A DNA stretch of 64,000 bases from assembly GCF_023343835.1 (NCBI RefSeq), contig NC_064443.1, positions 5,518,001 to 5,582,000 on the forward strand, written 5' to 3'. Both the position numbers and the translations under genes were made by a program. Below the pieces are notes generated by a model. The model worked only from the letters and a program-made list of their open reading frames with translations. It made no database searches and was not told where the DNA came from. Of the stretch, positions 15,101 through 30,263 are shown in pieces. This DNA comes from Lagopus muta (taxonomy: Eukaryota > Chordata > Aves > Galliformes > Phasianidae). Each line of letters starts with the position of its first letter. Within the stretch, counting starts at the first letter, position 1.

Positions 15101-17216
15101 AAGAATAAGTGTTTCCTGGGGTATGAGCCTCATTTCACTGGAACTTCTTCATGAGATTAAAAATTAAGAAGGAACTTAATTACTGGTTGATGGCATTGAT
15201 TTTATTGCCAAGATATGTACCTGGGAATGTATGGGTGAATTCCAAGTCTCTAGGCAAAGGCTCAGTGAGAACCTCGATGGTGGATTTTTTTAGTATTGGT
15301 CTACTGATCTAGATCAGCAGCAATCAAACGTGCAGGAGCAGCAAATCCAAGTCACGATATGGAACTGCAATTTGACTGAGCCAGTAAATAGAATTGGGCA
15401 CGCAGCCAGGGGAAAGGCTATGAGCAATGTTGAGGACGCTTCAGAGAACAGAAATTTACAGTTTGTGAATCAAACCACTCCCTCTCAGTACTCTTAACTG
15501 CAATGGTCTCTCTCAGCACTCCTGAAAAACTATGGCTCCTTGCAGTCTGCACACAGCAACGCATTCCAAGAAGGCTCACTGAGCAAGAAAGTGGGGATCA
15601 TTCATTTACTAAGTCTCAGCTGTAAGAAAAAAAACTAGATCTGGGTTCTTGATTCCAATGCTTTCAAATGCCATGCTCTAAAAACTGAAAAGAGACATGA
15701 CATTTTAATAATTTAAACTAAATGTCTTAGTGTATGACCAGTATTTATGCTTTTTGTACCTGAAAGAATTCTTTTTGAATCCTGGATTCTCAAAGAGTCA
15801 CTAGTAGTTTTTTGTTGTTGTTGTTTTTTTTTTAATGTGACAAGTTAAAATGTCACTGTTAAGGAACAGTCAGTGATATGGTGTTATTACCTACACTGAA
15901 ATTAAAATATGAAGGGAGGGGTTTTGAGGGATGCAAGCTAGAACCATGAACAAAAATCTTCAGTTGCAACTAAAAACAGTGAGGATGCACAGCAAGAAGA
16001 AAGAAAGAGAAGATATACAAAATGATTGCCAGATCCCCTGGCAATTGCATTTCGATTCTAGACTTGCTATGATTTCATGACTCATTAGAGAAACTGCCTT
16101 TTTCAATGGAAAAGTATTCATATACACACAGTAAGGAGTGTTACTGATATCTATGACTTCTGACTGCCTCATTACTCAAACTCAAAGAAGCAGTGTTTTA
16201 TGATTAGCTGTGTTACTGAAGTCATACTCCTATGTTAGGACAACTCAACTCTTCCCTACACTTGCTTCATATTCCCTCCTGAAAAGGTATTATGTGAACT
16301 ATTACCACAGCAGTGACCCCAGGTGTTATTTTGTTTACATGCATACATTTAGGTATACATGATGTAAGCAAAGAGAAGTAGAATAAACATGATCCAAAAA
16401 TAGTGAAATTTCTTGTATGTCAGATAAAATAACATCAATCTCACTAAAATGTAGGATTACATTAACAAGACAGAGGCAGTATTGGCCAATATCATATTGA
16501 GAAGCTGCACCGCGTCCCCTTGCTGACTTATAAATACTCTGCTACAGTACAATGCAGGAAAGAGAAGGCACAGTTCTGAACTGGAGCACTTCTATTTCAA
16601 GAGCAAGACTGAAGCAGGAACCCTGCACTGCCAATTCCTTACGACACAACAGTGAATCTCCTCTTGGAAGCCCAAAGTCCAACACTGAGTTAACACATAC
16701 AGACTTCCATGGCTACAGAGTTAACCTGCTAGAAGGACATACACCAGTGCTGCATTGTTTGCTGCAGCCAGAAACAACACTCCTGAAGTACAGTGCATTA
16801 ATTGTTATGGCAAGCTGGCTCAGAATTGTAACTGAAAATATAAAACAAGTGCAATTAACTTTTTCTGATAACTGCTTTAGTTAAAACAATAATAAACACA
16901 AGTATGCCTTCCAGTGTTGAAGGGAGATTGATACTGAGGTAAGATTCCACACATGCAGCCTGATAGACGCCTGGGCTAAGAAAAACAACACATTTCTCTT
17001 TGTCACGTTGGTCTAAAAACCCGATCTGTCAATCAGAAACTGCTAAAACACTGTCTTAATTCCAACAGGATGAGTTAGTGCAGTGTATTCTCCTAAATCA
17101 AGAAACAGAAAAATCATATGAAAATCAAATGATGAAAAATAATCTAAAGCAAGTTAACCAACTTCTGAACATTTAAGTTGCAGGGAAGATGATAAAGTGA
17201 GAGTGGCAGAAGAACA
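9111..17216. other. No recognisable gene; AT-rich non-coding DNA
   Basis: ORFs such as 10880-11218 are unlike any known family and have no flanking splice or promoter signals. Small features are an 11-bp tandem TTAATTACCAT (about 10057-10079), an A15-like run near 11721 and a (GTT)n/T-run near 15811-15834. No transposon remnant was recognised. Confidence 0.6.
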
Positions 17217-17252
17217 ATGGTAATATTATGAAAACATGGTAATATTATGAAC
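17217..17252. repeat. Tandem duplication of a 19-bp unit
   Basis: ATGGTAATATTATGAA is repeated with a 19-bp period; the copies are identical over 16 bases. Confidence 0.85.
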
Positions 17253-20200
17253 TTTTACAAATAAAAGGAAAAGGAAGGTTGATGAGGAAGACCATGAGAG
17301 GCTGACACTAAGGATGCACAACTTACTTCACAGTTTCATTGAGCATGAAAGTACTTTGGCTTACCATCTTTCCCCTATAGAAGACATAGAACAAAGAGAA
17401 CAAGTGCTTGAGTCTCATACTGCCAACTCTGTACAACAGAAAGGAGAAAACTGCAGGTACATCTTTTTGTTTGCACACAGGGGGTTTGCTACGGAGCAGC
17501 TGGGAGCAGTTGCAGTCAGTGGTAGTGTGGCATGCAAAAATGCAAAGTTTATTAATTACTAAATTCACAGATCAGAAATAGAGAAGAGACTTAGGTAGTG
17601 GAGGAACAGAGGCAATGCACAAAATGCTGAAGGTCTTGAAGTAATATTCAATGCTACTTTTTTTTACAAAATTGATCTGTGATGTCTAGATGCTTGATGT
17701 AATTTATGTTAGCATCAGGGTAGATAATTTTTTTAAACAGAAAAGTCATAAAAGAAATGTCACTATGATACTTCAGGAAGTAGTCAAGCTGTCTCTCAGT
17801 ATTACCAATCCCCCTCAGGAATTCCTGGAGGAGAACCTAAGAAAACCAAAGACCAAAAATCTTTGAACAGAGGAAGAAATACTGGCTGGAGTTGAATACC
17901 AGTAAGATTAACTTAAGTACTAGAAGACACTAATAGTTATCAAAACCAACTTATACCTACTCAATTTATAGGTAAGAAAAAAAATCCAACTTTGATTACT
18001 GAGAACCAGTTTGCTTTCAGCCAAGTCTAACATCCTTCTTGTATGTTCCAACATATAACATGTTTCTGAAAGAAAAAGATGCAACACAAATTCAGGGAGG
18101 ATTTGTCACAGTCTTGCAAACTACACTTCTAAACAAATGAAGAAAATATATTCTAGATGAAATCATTCCACAATATGAACATACAGCTGGTTAAAAACAT
18201 CACTTTGGAAAGACACACTCCAAATTATTTGTTCTGTCAAGCAAAGCAATCTTGGTAAGACTTCTAACATCCTGTTCTAGGCTGTGTCTAGCTAACACAT
18301 TTAGCAGAATCTTGACTGATGGGAACAGTTATGCTTAAACTTTGCAGGGAGTTTGGAGGAACTGGCATATTATTTGGAACAAAAGGTTAATATTTAATGT
18401 AATTTTGATAAAAACGGATGATGTTTTGTTGTTAATAAACTAAGATTCTTACAATACCAAAAATGTTGTACCCAAGAAATAACAAATTATAAGCAAGTGT
18501 TCACTGAATGCTATGGAAAAAATAATCTACAGTTTCCAGCAGCTCAAAGTGAACCTTCTGACTGCAGACTGCTAAGAGATCTGTATACAAGAAAGAGGAC
18601 AGACTTATTCCATATTTACTTTGAAGATGTAAGATGTCCTTTGGAGAAATACATCTAGTTTTGGACTCGTTCTTTGAAAGTAAGTAAAGATGAGAAAGGG
18701 AAGCGTTGAGTGGTGGAAAAAAACTACTTAGAATCTTAACCAAGGAAAACAGATCAGTTTATGATAGAAAAAGAAGAGAACAATAAAGCAAGCCTTTTAA
18801 GCAAAGACGATATTGATCACTGCATCACAGCTGAGAATCAAAAATGCAAGTTAAAATGGCAAGAAAACCTCCACAACCAAAAACTACCTCTTCTTCCACC
18901 TGTCTAAACCAAGATATATGCAGAGATGTGGATGCTTCAAGAATTCAGGGAAACCTCAAACATTGTACATGCATCTTGCCCAGTGAATTCTGACTCACTG
19001 CATGCATTACACAGTTTGCAGTACGGGAGCAAGCTAGAGCACAGCTTGTGAAACACCTGGGATTCACCTTCAAACTAGTCCTAATTTTATGCCTAGTTTA
19101 TCTATAATTATGATTTTGGGACACCTTGCAGAAATTCATCATTCATGAAAAGAAAAATAAATGCAAATCAAGTAGAAAAAATAATGAAGGTTGCATTATA
19201 ACAATAATCCTAGATAAACAGAGGAAATGCCATTTAAAATGAAAATTTGATGTAGCAGCACAGTGAAGACCAGGGACTGTCAACATACGTTGGCTTTAAC
19301 ATTCCGAAAACACAAACCCTTCCTGAAATGTAATTAAAAGATGCCATGTAGTCTCTTCATGCAATAAGCAACACCTGGCTTTTATAGCACTTAGATATTT
19401 GCATCCAGATGCATCTGCAGTCTGAACTTTCCCTATCCTTAAAAAAAAGTTTATCAGAATAATTCTAAAGTAGAAGAAAAGCAAACACCAATCCATCTCC
19501 CTAGCCTTCTAAATACATTGTAATTAGGATGATTTGTTCTTCGTGTGTTTACATGGTTAATCTGAAACCTAATCAGGAAGAAGCAGGGGATACTTTCTGC
19601 GTAATATGCAAAGCTGATTAACACAAGAGCCAGATTTTACTGCCATGAGCCATACCATAACAATAATGAATGTTTCCTTACATAGATGATTGCCATCACA
19701 TGTTTGAACGGCATTGCATGAAATGTGCTCATTATGAATAGCTCACCACAAGTCTATACAAAGTTATCACCTGATGGCCTGTAAATTTTCAGGCAGAACA
19801 AAAAAAAAAAATGCCAAGTTACACTGCAGTTTAACAGCTCCACAGATAACTTTATTTACAAACTATTAATTTGTTTGCTATCTTGCCAATGGAATTGAAG
19901 TACAGGAAAAAAAAACTATTCCCGTGGAATTCCAAAAGGTAGTGCCACCTGGAAAAAAGAATCTCTTACTATTTTTTAGATGACGTCTGTAAATAAGGCT
20001 GGTTAACAGCATTCCTCCCCTGTTTCCAGTGAGGACTTCAGCTATCCTATCATTGTACAGGAAAACAAGATAGACTTGTCACACACCTTTGCATTACTTG
20101 CCTAAGCCTGTATTACAACATCCACATCAATGTCTTCATGGATTCAGTCTTTTAATTGCTATAACGCACTCTTCTACCTCACCTGTTTGCCAAATTTGAT

Positions 20201-23070
20201 ATACAGAATGCTGCATTTTCTACAACACAGGGCATGGCCTGTATTTCCCATTAACTGCTCCAGAAATGTTGTTATTTTTGTCTTCACATTATCTTTTCAT
20301 ACAATGCTCAAAGGCCTATACTGTAAGATTAAAGCCTGAAAGCTTTATCACTGCATAACCATAAGCCAGAATTTTACCCTTCACTTAAGGTGACTTTATC
20401 TGTGCATGTGCATTTACAATTTCCATGTTGGAAGCAAATAATTTCTGTCAGGGTCTTTTTGAACAGCTCTCCCTACTGTTGGAATTATTCTCAAGGTCAA
20501 CAGAGATACAACAATTGCAGGTAAGAACTGTTCACACTGACTATAAAGGGAAGTCCTGTATCTCCTTTTTTAATCAAACAAATTGGGGAAAACTCTAACT
20601 ACATCCTTAACAAATTTAATAGTGAACTCAAGCATAGCTCACCGGACACTTTGAATTTCATTTTCAGTCTTTTTCTCTGCTCCAGGAAGATATTTTACTG
20701 TTCTGACAATGCTGCTGAAGTCTTGATGTTGGTAACATTCCAAGGTTTAAATAAATATTTTAATGTTCTTTTGTTAACGTTTCATCCTAGTAGGGAAAAA
20801 AACCCACCACAAACAAAACAAAAATCCACACACCTCATCCTTTCTTGTTGCAGACCATTGCAACAACAAAATAACATCAGGACAAGGAACTGTTATATAA
20901 CTGCAGCACTTTGCAGTGCTCATCCTGATTTTCTGGGCCATACAGTGGCCCAAAGTAATCTCCATCTGGAAGGCTTCCTTCATTCTCCTGATGCATGTAT
21001 ATACATATGAATATATGAATGCACTGTGGTACAAACAAGACAAGTAATTGAGAGGCAAACTCCTGAGAGAGTCTGCACTAGGACCTTCTAGACAGCATCT
21101 TCCCCACCAGTCAGAGAAACAGCATGTGCAGCAAACTTTTGCACAGACTCACTTTGCAGAACACTGCCCATTTAACGTGCCCACCACCTCATTACCAAGC
21201 CATAGCACTTCACTATTTACAGACAGAATACATTAAAAACAAGATGATAGAAAAACTGCCATTTAAATAAACCATTTTACTGCCTAAATCTAACAGGAAA
21301 ATATTTCAGGTAATGTTTACACGAGCTAAATGCTAGGCTTTTTAGTGCAAGACAGAAAGTAGCTCTGCTCCTCTCATTAGTTAACTATATTGCTTTATTT
21401 TTGTCTAGCTGTAATTGCCTGCATTTTTTAAATAGTAAATATTTGTTGTGCTTTTTCCCTGTTGTCCACCAGATAGCAATTTTCTGCAGGATTAAACATC
21501 TTAAACTCCTTCAGGAATGTGTGCGTCCCAACTAATTATTTCAAAGAGCTTGGTTGTTTGGCTTTGAACATAGCAGGAGGCTTCTGAATTACAAACAAAA
21601 ATTTTATGCAGTTAAATATTTTCCATACGGATTTCTTTCTCTGCTCAAAGCCCCAATTCAGTAACATAACACTGGCTTGCTAAAAAGTTGATGAATTTGA
21701 GTAGAACAGTCTCAAATGCAACTAATTAACTGGGTCTAATTTTAGTTACATATTTAAGTACTTTGATGAATCAAACATAACATTTTCGTTCTTCTCTGAA
21801 AAAAGCTAAAGCAACGTGGAAGAAGAAAGTAGAAGTGTAAACCAAGGATTTAACCCAGGCTCACTCCACATACATTTTGATATTTGGCAGCTCAATTTTC
21901 AAATTTTGTTGGGCATCTTGCAAGAAACATTTTCATCTGAAATATATAATGCAGCTGTGATGTACAAATTAGAATCAGATTCCCATTTATTGGGTAATGA
22001 ACTAAACTTTATTGACAGTAAAATACTTCTAATGAGATGCAAATTAAAACTTCTCTTTCAAAATATTGACTTCCAGTTCCAACTCCAAGAAGTCAGCTTC
22101 AGTAATATTAGCGTTGGACTCATGGGATTGCCCGACTAAACATGTCCAGCTGAGCTCCACTAAGCGACTTGTTATCTGCAATGTAATTAGCAGATGCTAA
22201 GAAAGCTTTTCAATGCAGATTGTCCAAAGTCAGAATTTTTCTTCTTTTTTGAGCCCTACACTGAACTTGTGATGCATAACTAACCATTTGCTAAGCATGT
22301 ATTGGCTGATTCTTGGAAATATACACAAATGTTCTGATGTGCTGAGAAGTTATGATTTTAACATTTAAAACAAGCACTGCTTTATTGACTGCTGACTTGC
22401 AGCAAAATTTCTCCAGCTCTAGAATTTGAACACTTAGACAATTTTTGTTTTGTGGAATGCAAATAACTTTTTTTTTTTTCCTAGCATTTTGTTTATAGTT
22501 TAAAAGTTTGCAAACAGTACACAAAGGTGTTAAACTTACACTAATGAAAGGGAAAAAAAAATAGTATAAAACTCTAATGAAATGGTGGCCAGTAAAGTAT
22601 AACAAGAAACAATGATAAGGGAAAGAGAGAAAGGTTTCCCTAAAGGATCAGGAGGCAAAATGAATTCATCTCCATCATGGAAACACATTCCTACAAACTT
22701 AATCAGAGGGAATTGAACATCATACAGTAGCTTATAAGTGCCATAAACCAACCTCAGTTTCAAGAGGGATTTCAAGAGACATACTGTAATGGAGGCAAAT
22801 GAAATCTGCTATAGCACCTAAAATGTGGATCTTCAGAAACTCCTATCCAATGAAGTCTCATAGTTCCATCTCTAATTATTTTCCATTAAATGGAAAACGA
22901 GAAGCTATTTATGAACTTTGAATAAATGCTCCTGCATTTTTAAGTTCTGTTTTGTTTTTTAAAACAAATCACCACAATGCAAATTCAGCAGCTGCAGGCA
23001 ATCAAATCACTACTATGCCAGGAACAAGACAGTGTTTTTTGCACATGCAAATCCATATAATGAAATATGG

Positions 23071-23108
23071 TATAGTACCAAATAATATAGTACCATAATA
23101 TAGTACCA
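23071..23108. repeat. Three short copies of TATAGTACCA
   Basis: The decamer occurs at 23071, 23086 and 23099 with AT-rich spacers of 5 and 3 bases, a small imperfect tandem array. Confidence 0.85.
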
Positions 23109-25162
23109 AAATGTATCCACGGATTTGCATAGTCATACTAATTAAGACATACTGATAAAACTGAATAAAATGTTAATTCATAAGAAATTGTAAATGAGTA
23201 TTTGTAAAGACACAAAACTGGAGGATGCAGAAGGCCTCGCTTCTTCTGCTGGAGTCACAAGTTCATTAGCTACTTCAAATACAGCTCTTCTCCTAATTCC
23301 ATCAACTCATAAATAAAGCACAGATTTCCTGATGTGCCTTAGCAATTGTTTTTAACACTGGAGCTCCACTTCCAGCCCTCAGAAAAACACTGGAAAATTG
23401 CTGCTAAAAATTTTGTATGGCAGGTAGTGACTGAAAAATACAGGTATAACATTACCATGCTAAAACCTTATCCAAATCCAACGGCATTAAGTCAACTGAA
23501 ATATATGAATTAAAAACTTGAGTATGAAAAAGGCAGACAGACAAATTAATTCACATAAATAGGTGGTTGCTTAGTCACTTCCAAGAAGTTTTACAATATA
23601 TGCTGCCACTTTTTGAAGGAGCAGGTGACAGGAAAACAGCCAACTATCCTACACTGACACATAGTTCTAATTTAGGAATACTCTCAAGAAACTGGAGCTC
23701 TGAAGGATGAGAGTTCCAGAATTGTAAACTTCAGTTTTTCCTGGGTTCGGTGTCTCAGGAAATGATTTAGATGTTGGAATATGCAGCTTAAAGAAAGCTA
23801 CTTTAGAACTTTGCATCATTCTGAGGATACTGTTTAAAATGCAGTAAAAGATGTAATCCAGTTATAGTGCTGTATTGAGACTCTAGAGACTTCATCTCTC
23901 TTCCTTGATCTATCACGAATTTGCTTTCTGGATTTGCAGTGTCTTGCGCACAGCTTTATTTCCAGTCTTTTTGTAAGAGAGAATAATACTCTTCTTCCTT
24001 ACAGTGGTATTCTGTGGCACACTAACATATGTGAGAAATTGTATTCTGTTAAGGAAGATAAGATTCAATTAATAGTTGTTGAAAATCATGCAGTTTAGAA
24101 AAAGCAATTGTACAAAAAGAAATCACAGACCACTTCATCTGGGAGAGAAAACTCAAGAGGAAATTAAAAGAGTGAGAGAAGTGAGCTTTCTGCATTTAGA
24201 GTGATAAAACATAGTGACGTTTCTCCAAGGGTTGGACAGTAATAAAATTACATTAATTTGCTTGCAGGATAGATTTGAGGTTAGATAGCATGTTGAAAAG
24301 AAAGCTAGAAATGAGCTCAGGAACAGGTTAACTTGAAACACTAACATTTTCATAATTAAATGTTCTCAAGAACAGTTCCCAGAAATGAACTGTTCTCCAG
24401 AACATTTCCTCATGTCTCAAGATATTTCCTCTTGCTCTTTTCTAAAAATGAAAAAAGAAATTGCACAGCAATATGACCACTTTAGAAGGAATTTATCTTA
24501 GAAAAGTTTAGGCAAGTAGGCTGTATAATTCATACTGACATCCAGCTTTAACAAACATAACAAGCACCTTTTTACAGAAAAGCATTAATCCATCTCAAGT
24601 ATTTCGCTGTGCAAGAAAACCATGAATTCTTTTTGACTGTGCTAAGACAGAAGTTGGTATTAAAGGAAAGCATCGAGTTTTTGGTCATTTACATGGCAAT
24701 TTTTTTTTTCTTTTTTGTATACAGAAATAAGGAGTACTGCAACATGAGAGCTCTGCTCTCTGGGAACAGCAACAGGGAATGGCACAGAGCTGTCTGGGGA
24801 GGGTCAGGGAAAGGCTGTGCCTCAGCTGCATATCCTGCATCGTGTTTCTGTGTAGCTGAAGGTACTGGAACGTGTTTAGTTAAAATATATCGGTTACTTG
24901 CAATCAAACAACTTAAAGAGCAGACTTATTACAGTCTCACCTACACATACAGTTGTCATGAGAGGAATTTATAACAACTGAATTCCTGAAGCACAAACGA
25001 ATAGTGCAATATGAGAAGTGTCAAAGGAACTTTATGGCCAAAATCCAGCAGAAAATATTCTCGGCTCACGCAAACATGTCATATTAACCTGAAGGGAAGT
25101 TGACCCAGAGTATCAGAAAACTCACAATTTCCAAACTGAAGTGCTTCACCTCCCTGCATTCC

Positions 25163-25182
25163 ATATATATATATATATATAT
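25163..25182. repeat. (AT)10 microsatellite
   Basis: Twenty bases of alternating AT are followed by imperfect ATTCCAATATATTCCATAT. Confidence 0.92.
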
Positions 25183-28100
25183 TCCAATATATTCCATATG
25201 TCCAGGCATAAAAATGAAAAATGAAGACTGTTAACATTGTTCTCTTCACTAGTTTCCTTCTACTATATGAAACTACTTAAAAAGTAAAAGCTGCCTCCTT
25301 TATCTCTATTGCCTTTTGACACAGTGCCCAACACCTTTCCTGATGCACTCGAGGCTACTTTTGATAAACTGATAATTTACTTCCAGAGGTAAAAATAACA
25401 CTGACTTCCATTCACAAAACCGCACAACTAGACCTTCACGTTTTACATACTAGTTTCTCAAATTCTGTGAAGAAGCTCTTGGTCCACCAACACAAAACTT
25501 TCCACCTCAATACTGTTGTTTTTAGAAATCTCAAGACTTAAATTTACCTGTAAGCACAGCAGGTGGTACATTTGTAACACCCCAGTCAAACCACTTGGTA
25601 CAGGGTTTCCTGGCAGCCTGGAATAGCAGTTGATGTTGCTTGCCACTGGGACCACCACAAAGCTCATCATAGTAAGACACAAAATTACATTTTAAAGTCA
25701 AAGAATTGCAGCAATTTTTTACTTAGACAAGAAACATTCATTACTTCCTATCTGCTACTGACTTTCATTTGTGAAACCACAACTGCCTGAAGACCTGGGG
25801 TTGACTGCTGGAATTGTTTCATTAGATGAAAGGCTTCACCTTGAAGATCATTTCACAAGAAGTACAGGAAATAAATATTTAAGGTCCTATTCAATGGTGG
25901 GTTCTATATATAAACTGGTTTATTTTCTTGCTGAAACCAAAGAGATTTTATTCACGATAGCAATCACTAATCATAACAGCAGGATGCTGCTCAAAGATAA
26001 ACCTACATTCAAAAGCTAGAATAAATTCTGACACTTTTACAATAGTGTTCTGAAAAGCCACACTGCTCTATAATTCTGCCTTTGTTGCAGAGCATGCTTA
26101 ATGACTTGAAAATGACATTTGACAGATTTCCTGAAAATATGTGTAAAGCATACACAGTCCAACTATATCAAAATAATGATATTTAACCATAATGGGTGAA
26201 TCAGCAGAAAGACAACAGCCAAATCACATGGAAAACTTCCTCCAACAAGATATTGTGCTCATTCACTGGTGTCTAAATGACAAAGACGTTGGTGAACAAG
26301 GTTGCAGAGTATGTGAGTAAGTCTGAAGAATACAAACCAACCACTCCTGGTCTGTAAGAGTATTATTACCCAAATTAAACATTACTTGTCAGGAAACTCT
26401 GAATTTACAGGGTTGGAAGTGAGGTACTCGTATATCATCAGATCAAGTCCCAAGTTAAGTCAGAGCGAAAAGTGCTGCTGACAGATACATGAAGAGCAGT
26501 GAGGCACACCTGCATACAAAGATGCTGACTTCAGGTTGGAAGCCAGACATACTTACAGTGGGTGCAGAAAACCTGCAGTTTAGTTTTGAAGGAATACAGT
26601 ACACTTTAAAGCCTTGTCAAAACAGCATTGTTTTCATCTAAGTAATATATCTTAAGCCCACAGATGTTGCTGTTCGAAATATACCTTCAAATCTATGGTG
26701 TTGTGTAATTTTCTAAAAATCAAAACACCTCCCCCTCGGTTCCCCCCTCAAATTTAGGAGAAAAACTTCTCCCTCCAATGCTTTCTATACATATTATGTC
26801 CAGTGGTGGAACTGAGATTTTTTCTACTTGTTATGTACCTTTGGAACATGTCAGTAGTAGTTGGAAAACACCTGATGTGTTTTCATTCTGCTTTTAACGT
26901 GTCTTTGGGAACAATAGCTTCCCTTGCCTCAACCCTATTACTTCAGATGCAAACTTGTACAGTCATTACACTGCGAACGTTGCTTGGAGAGGAACTGATG
27001 TATGAAGTAGTGATATGAAGTAGCTGGCAGTTGTAAGATCTGGATAGTTTGAAATAACACTTATATAGGTAAGAGCAATATCATAAATATATATTTAGCA
27101 TACATAGTACTAACAATTGTTCAAAAATTTCAATCACTTTCATGCTGAAGAGTCATTTTTGTTGATTTTAGTACTGAGGATGTTGCAATTGAATGCCTGA
27201 TGATATTACCATTAACTCTTGGGGCCTGTGCAGATGTGATTAGGTAAGTCAATTTGCATCCTACTTGCTGCAAACAGAATTGTAAGCTACATTTGAATTA
27301 CACAGTCCTTTAATATGATTTTCAAATGCAACACAGCTGCTTTAAAAATGCATGGAGTATGAAATACAACCCAGGAAGAACTTGAGTTTTATATACTTCT
27401 GCACTTACTGAGATTTGCAGTGAAAGAGAGAACCATCATCTTACAGGCTAGGTGTAAGGCCTTCATCCTTTAGGTATATTAGAGACTTGTTATTGAGAGG
27501 ATTCTCCTCACATTAACCTGTCCAGAGATAGATTGGCTAGTAAACAAACATATCAATCAATGCAAGTTCAGATTTTGCAAAATTTCTTTTTGAAATTGGA
27601 AATAAATCTTAACATTTTAACAATCAGTATAAACAGAAAACAAAAAACCAAAAACCCACGCCACCAATTCTGCAGGTGGCTGGCAAAGCCAAATCAGACT
27701 GAATAAAATTCTGGAAAGCATAATTTAGCAAGGATTCAGCAGCAATCAGAACTCAAATATAATGGCAATATTATTCTTGAACGTCAACAACCTATAAGCA
27801 AAATTCTCTGAAATGAAAACATATGAAAAAGGTCTTGGCAAATCCAGGTTGCTCCAAAATTTTTTAAAGTAAGTCACTAATGTTTAATCCCTAATTCAAA
27901 CGCTCTGGTACCATTGATAGAATTCCCAGTAATCTGTATGCCACTGCCTTTAAAAGGATATGAATGAAACTGGAAGACAAATGAAGTTTCTCTATTGCTC
28001 TTTATGGCTGCATTACATTTTTCACACAAGATAGCTCTACTTAAATTAATTGTTTTAATAAAATTATTATTAGAGTGGTAGTGACTACTATCTGCGTCAT

Positions 28101-30131
28101 CAACATCTCATTTATCTATTTCTTTTTGCAGAAGAAAGACTCTTCTATCAGAGAGGCAAAGAAAACCACCCATATAAAAATCTTTGTATTAAGGGAGAAG
28201 TATAAAATAAAACTATAGCAAAGGTAATGACCTATGTGACATACAGAATGCAAGTCCCAGCATGATGGAGTGCTTGATGCACAACTACACAGTCAGTGGC
28301 AAAAGCAACAACAACAAAAACAAGAAACACCAGTAAGTACAAAACCCACTGTAGTTAACCTTTAAACATACCTAATTAATTAGTATTTCTATCACGTTCT
28401 TGAATTAATCTCCTTCAGTTCAGGCGCTGATTTGGAATTAAATCCAGACATTCCAAGCAGGATGTTCAGCCTTAAATGTTTGGGTGCTTGCTGAAAATAT
28501 TTTTTGTTTGGTTGTTTCATTCATTTTCCTCTCCTAGAAAGAACCAGCTGGCAGTGAGACAGGACCTGCCGAGGTCAGATGCTCAAGACAAGTTTTTTTC
28601 ATGCTAAGAGATGCTTAGTGTGCTAGAACCAAGGCCATTTATTTTCACTGACAAATTCTAAACCAGCATAAAACGAAATATTAATCTTGCAAATTTTATC
28701 AGGACATGGCCATGAATTTAAAATTCAAAGACAATTAATGAGTTATGACAAAAGACAGATGTGAAGAGAAAATTACGCAGAGAATGAAGCACGTTCAGTG
28801 GCTCCAATTACATTGTGAATTCCAGCACAACAAGTGTCCTGCAGTCTTTCTGCAGGCTGTAATGTAAGGCTCTCTCTAATACACCTTTACTACCACAAAA
28901 ATGAGCAAGTGTTACAGAGCTTGTCCAGATAGCTACAGCTCAAGATGTCAGGCTCTACCTCACTACAACCATATTCACATTTTAATTCCCTTGTTATGGG
29001 GACTTATATCTCAAAATGCAAAGAACAGGAAAAACACACATTGTCTACTTGTGATAATTCCCCCAGTTCCAAGATAGCTGGATACAACGGTCTTAACCCA
29101 TCTTTTGTCATGTAGCAGATAGGTAATTATTTCACACACGCAAGACCAGTCTCATGACTGTGCACAGTTAAGATACCAGAAGAAAATCCATAGAACATAG
29201 AAAACATAGAACACAGAAAATTCATTTGCCTGCTATCTTAGTAAATAATTTTTCTACGTCCATGTAACATAAAGAAATGATGAATAAAGAACCGAAAATA
29301 ATCCAACTAAATTATTTCAAAATACTCGTCAGAACAGAACACAACAATCACTTACAATCACACAGCACAGATGAGCCTGCGTGTGAATTTTTCAGAACAC
29401 TATCAGAAGCCATGGAAATGCTGCAGCTAGGGCTATCATGAAAGCGCACACAGACCTTGTCAGAGACCAGCACATTGCTCCTCCTGCTTTCTACAGCGTT
29501 AGCCAGTGTACAAAAACAGAAGTGAGAATCATGTCAGGTGACTGGTGGGCTAAAGAAAGAACAAACAACTGAATGGCAAAGCACGCTTCAGCCTGGAAAT
29601 CTGTAAGAAAGGTTGATATAGTACTTCAATATTCTGGTTCTTCAACGAGTTCATCAATTACAGCCAAGCTGCTTCTACTGTGCCAGATCCTTAGGAAAGA
29701 GAAGTTTGTAAATGACTGTTCTCTCAGAGCAGCCATGGTGAGTGTACAGACCTACTGGTTTAGCCATCTGATAAGCAAGGGAATTTCATTTCATAAATGT
29801 GTATTCATGAGAAATGTCCTAGAGAAAAATCTGCAGAGTGAAGAACTCCCATGTTCAGAAATGCAGGATAGGTGCTATAATGCATTATTCACTGCTGAGT
29901 AGCAATACCAATTCAAATGATTGCATCTGTGTAATAACATCATGGTTTCTTCCACAAATAATTGCTTTTTACCCCTCCTCTAGCTCAAACTTGTTTTCAG
30001 TTACTTGGTTTATTTTGTTCTACTTATTTTGTTCAACTTTATTCTTTCCCACTTGATATTGGTTTTGTTTCTGCTGTTATTGCAGATTTTACTATTAATA
30101 ATGAGTAAACACTGAAAGAAACAATGAAGCC

Positions 30132-30263
30132 CATTCAATAATTCAGAACAGTAAGATGCAAATTACTGACTCGATTCTGTTGGTTAAATACGTACCATTC
30201 AGAGCTTTATTTGCCTCTTTGAATCTTCAGTTTCCCTCAACTTATTCTATTCCTATGCATGGC
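30132..30263 (+). repeat. Direct repeat copy A (about 105-bp core from 30160)
   Basis: The core at 30160-30263 is nearly the same as 31796-31902: shared blocks include AAATTACTGACT, GATTCTGTTGGTTAAATA, GTACCATTCA, GAATCTTCA and CTCAACTTATTCTATT. By eye there are about ten substitutions and two small indels. Weaker similarity continues left to about 30132 (ATTCA and TCAGAA blocks). The repeat family is not recognised. Confidence 0.85.

Larger units (their letters stand above)
17253..30131. other. No recognisable gene; AT-rich non-coding DNA
   Basis: Nothing coding is supported. ORFs at 20651-21010, 21816-22139 and 24609-24974 lack family resemblance, coding-like composition and splice context. 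Apart from the (AT)10 tract and small TATAGTACCA array, it appears to be unique non-coding sequence; ancient conserved elements could be present but cannot be told by eye. Confidence 0.55.

Noticed and set aside
24609..24974. 121-codon plus-strand ORF, the second longest open frame in the window
   Set aside because: It starts at a non-ATG codon (GTG), contains a run of Phe from a T tract, and shows no domain; most likely chance.
27846..27862. GGTTGCTCCAAAA resembling the start of the Galluhop element
   Set aside because: The match stops after about 13 bases and the sequence that follows is unrelated; taken as coincidence.
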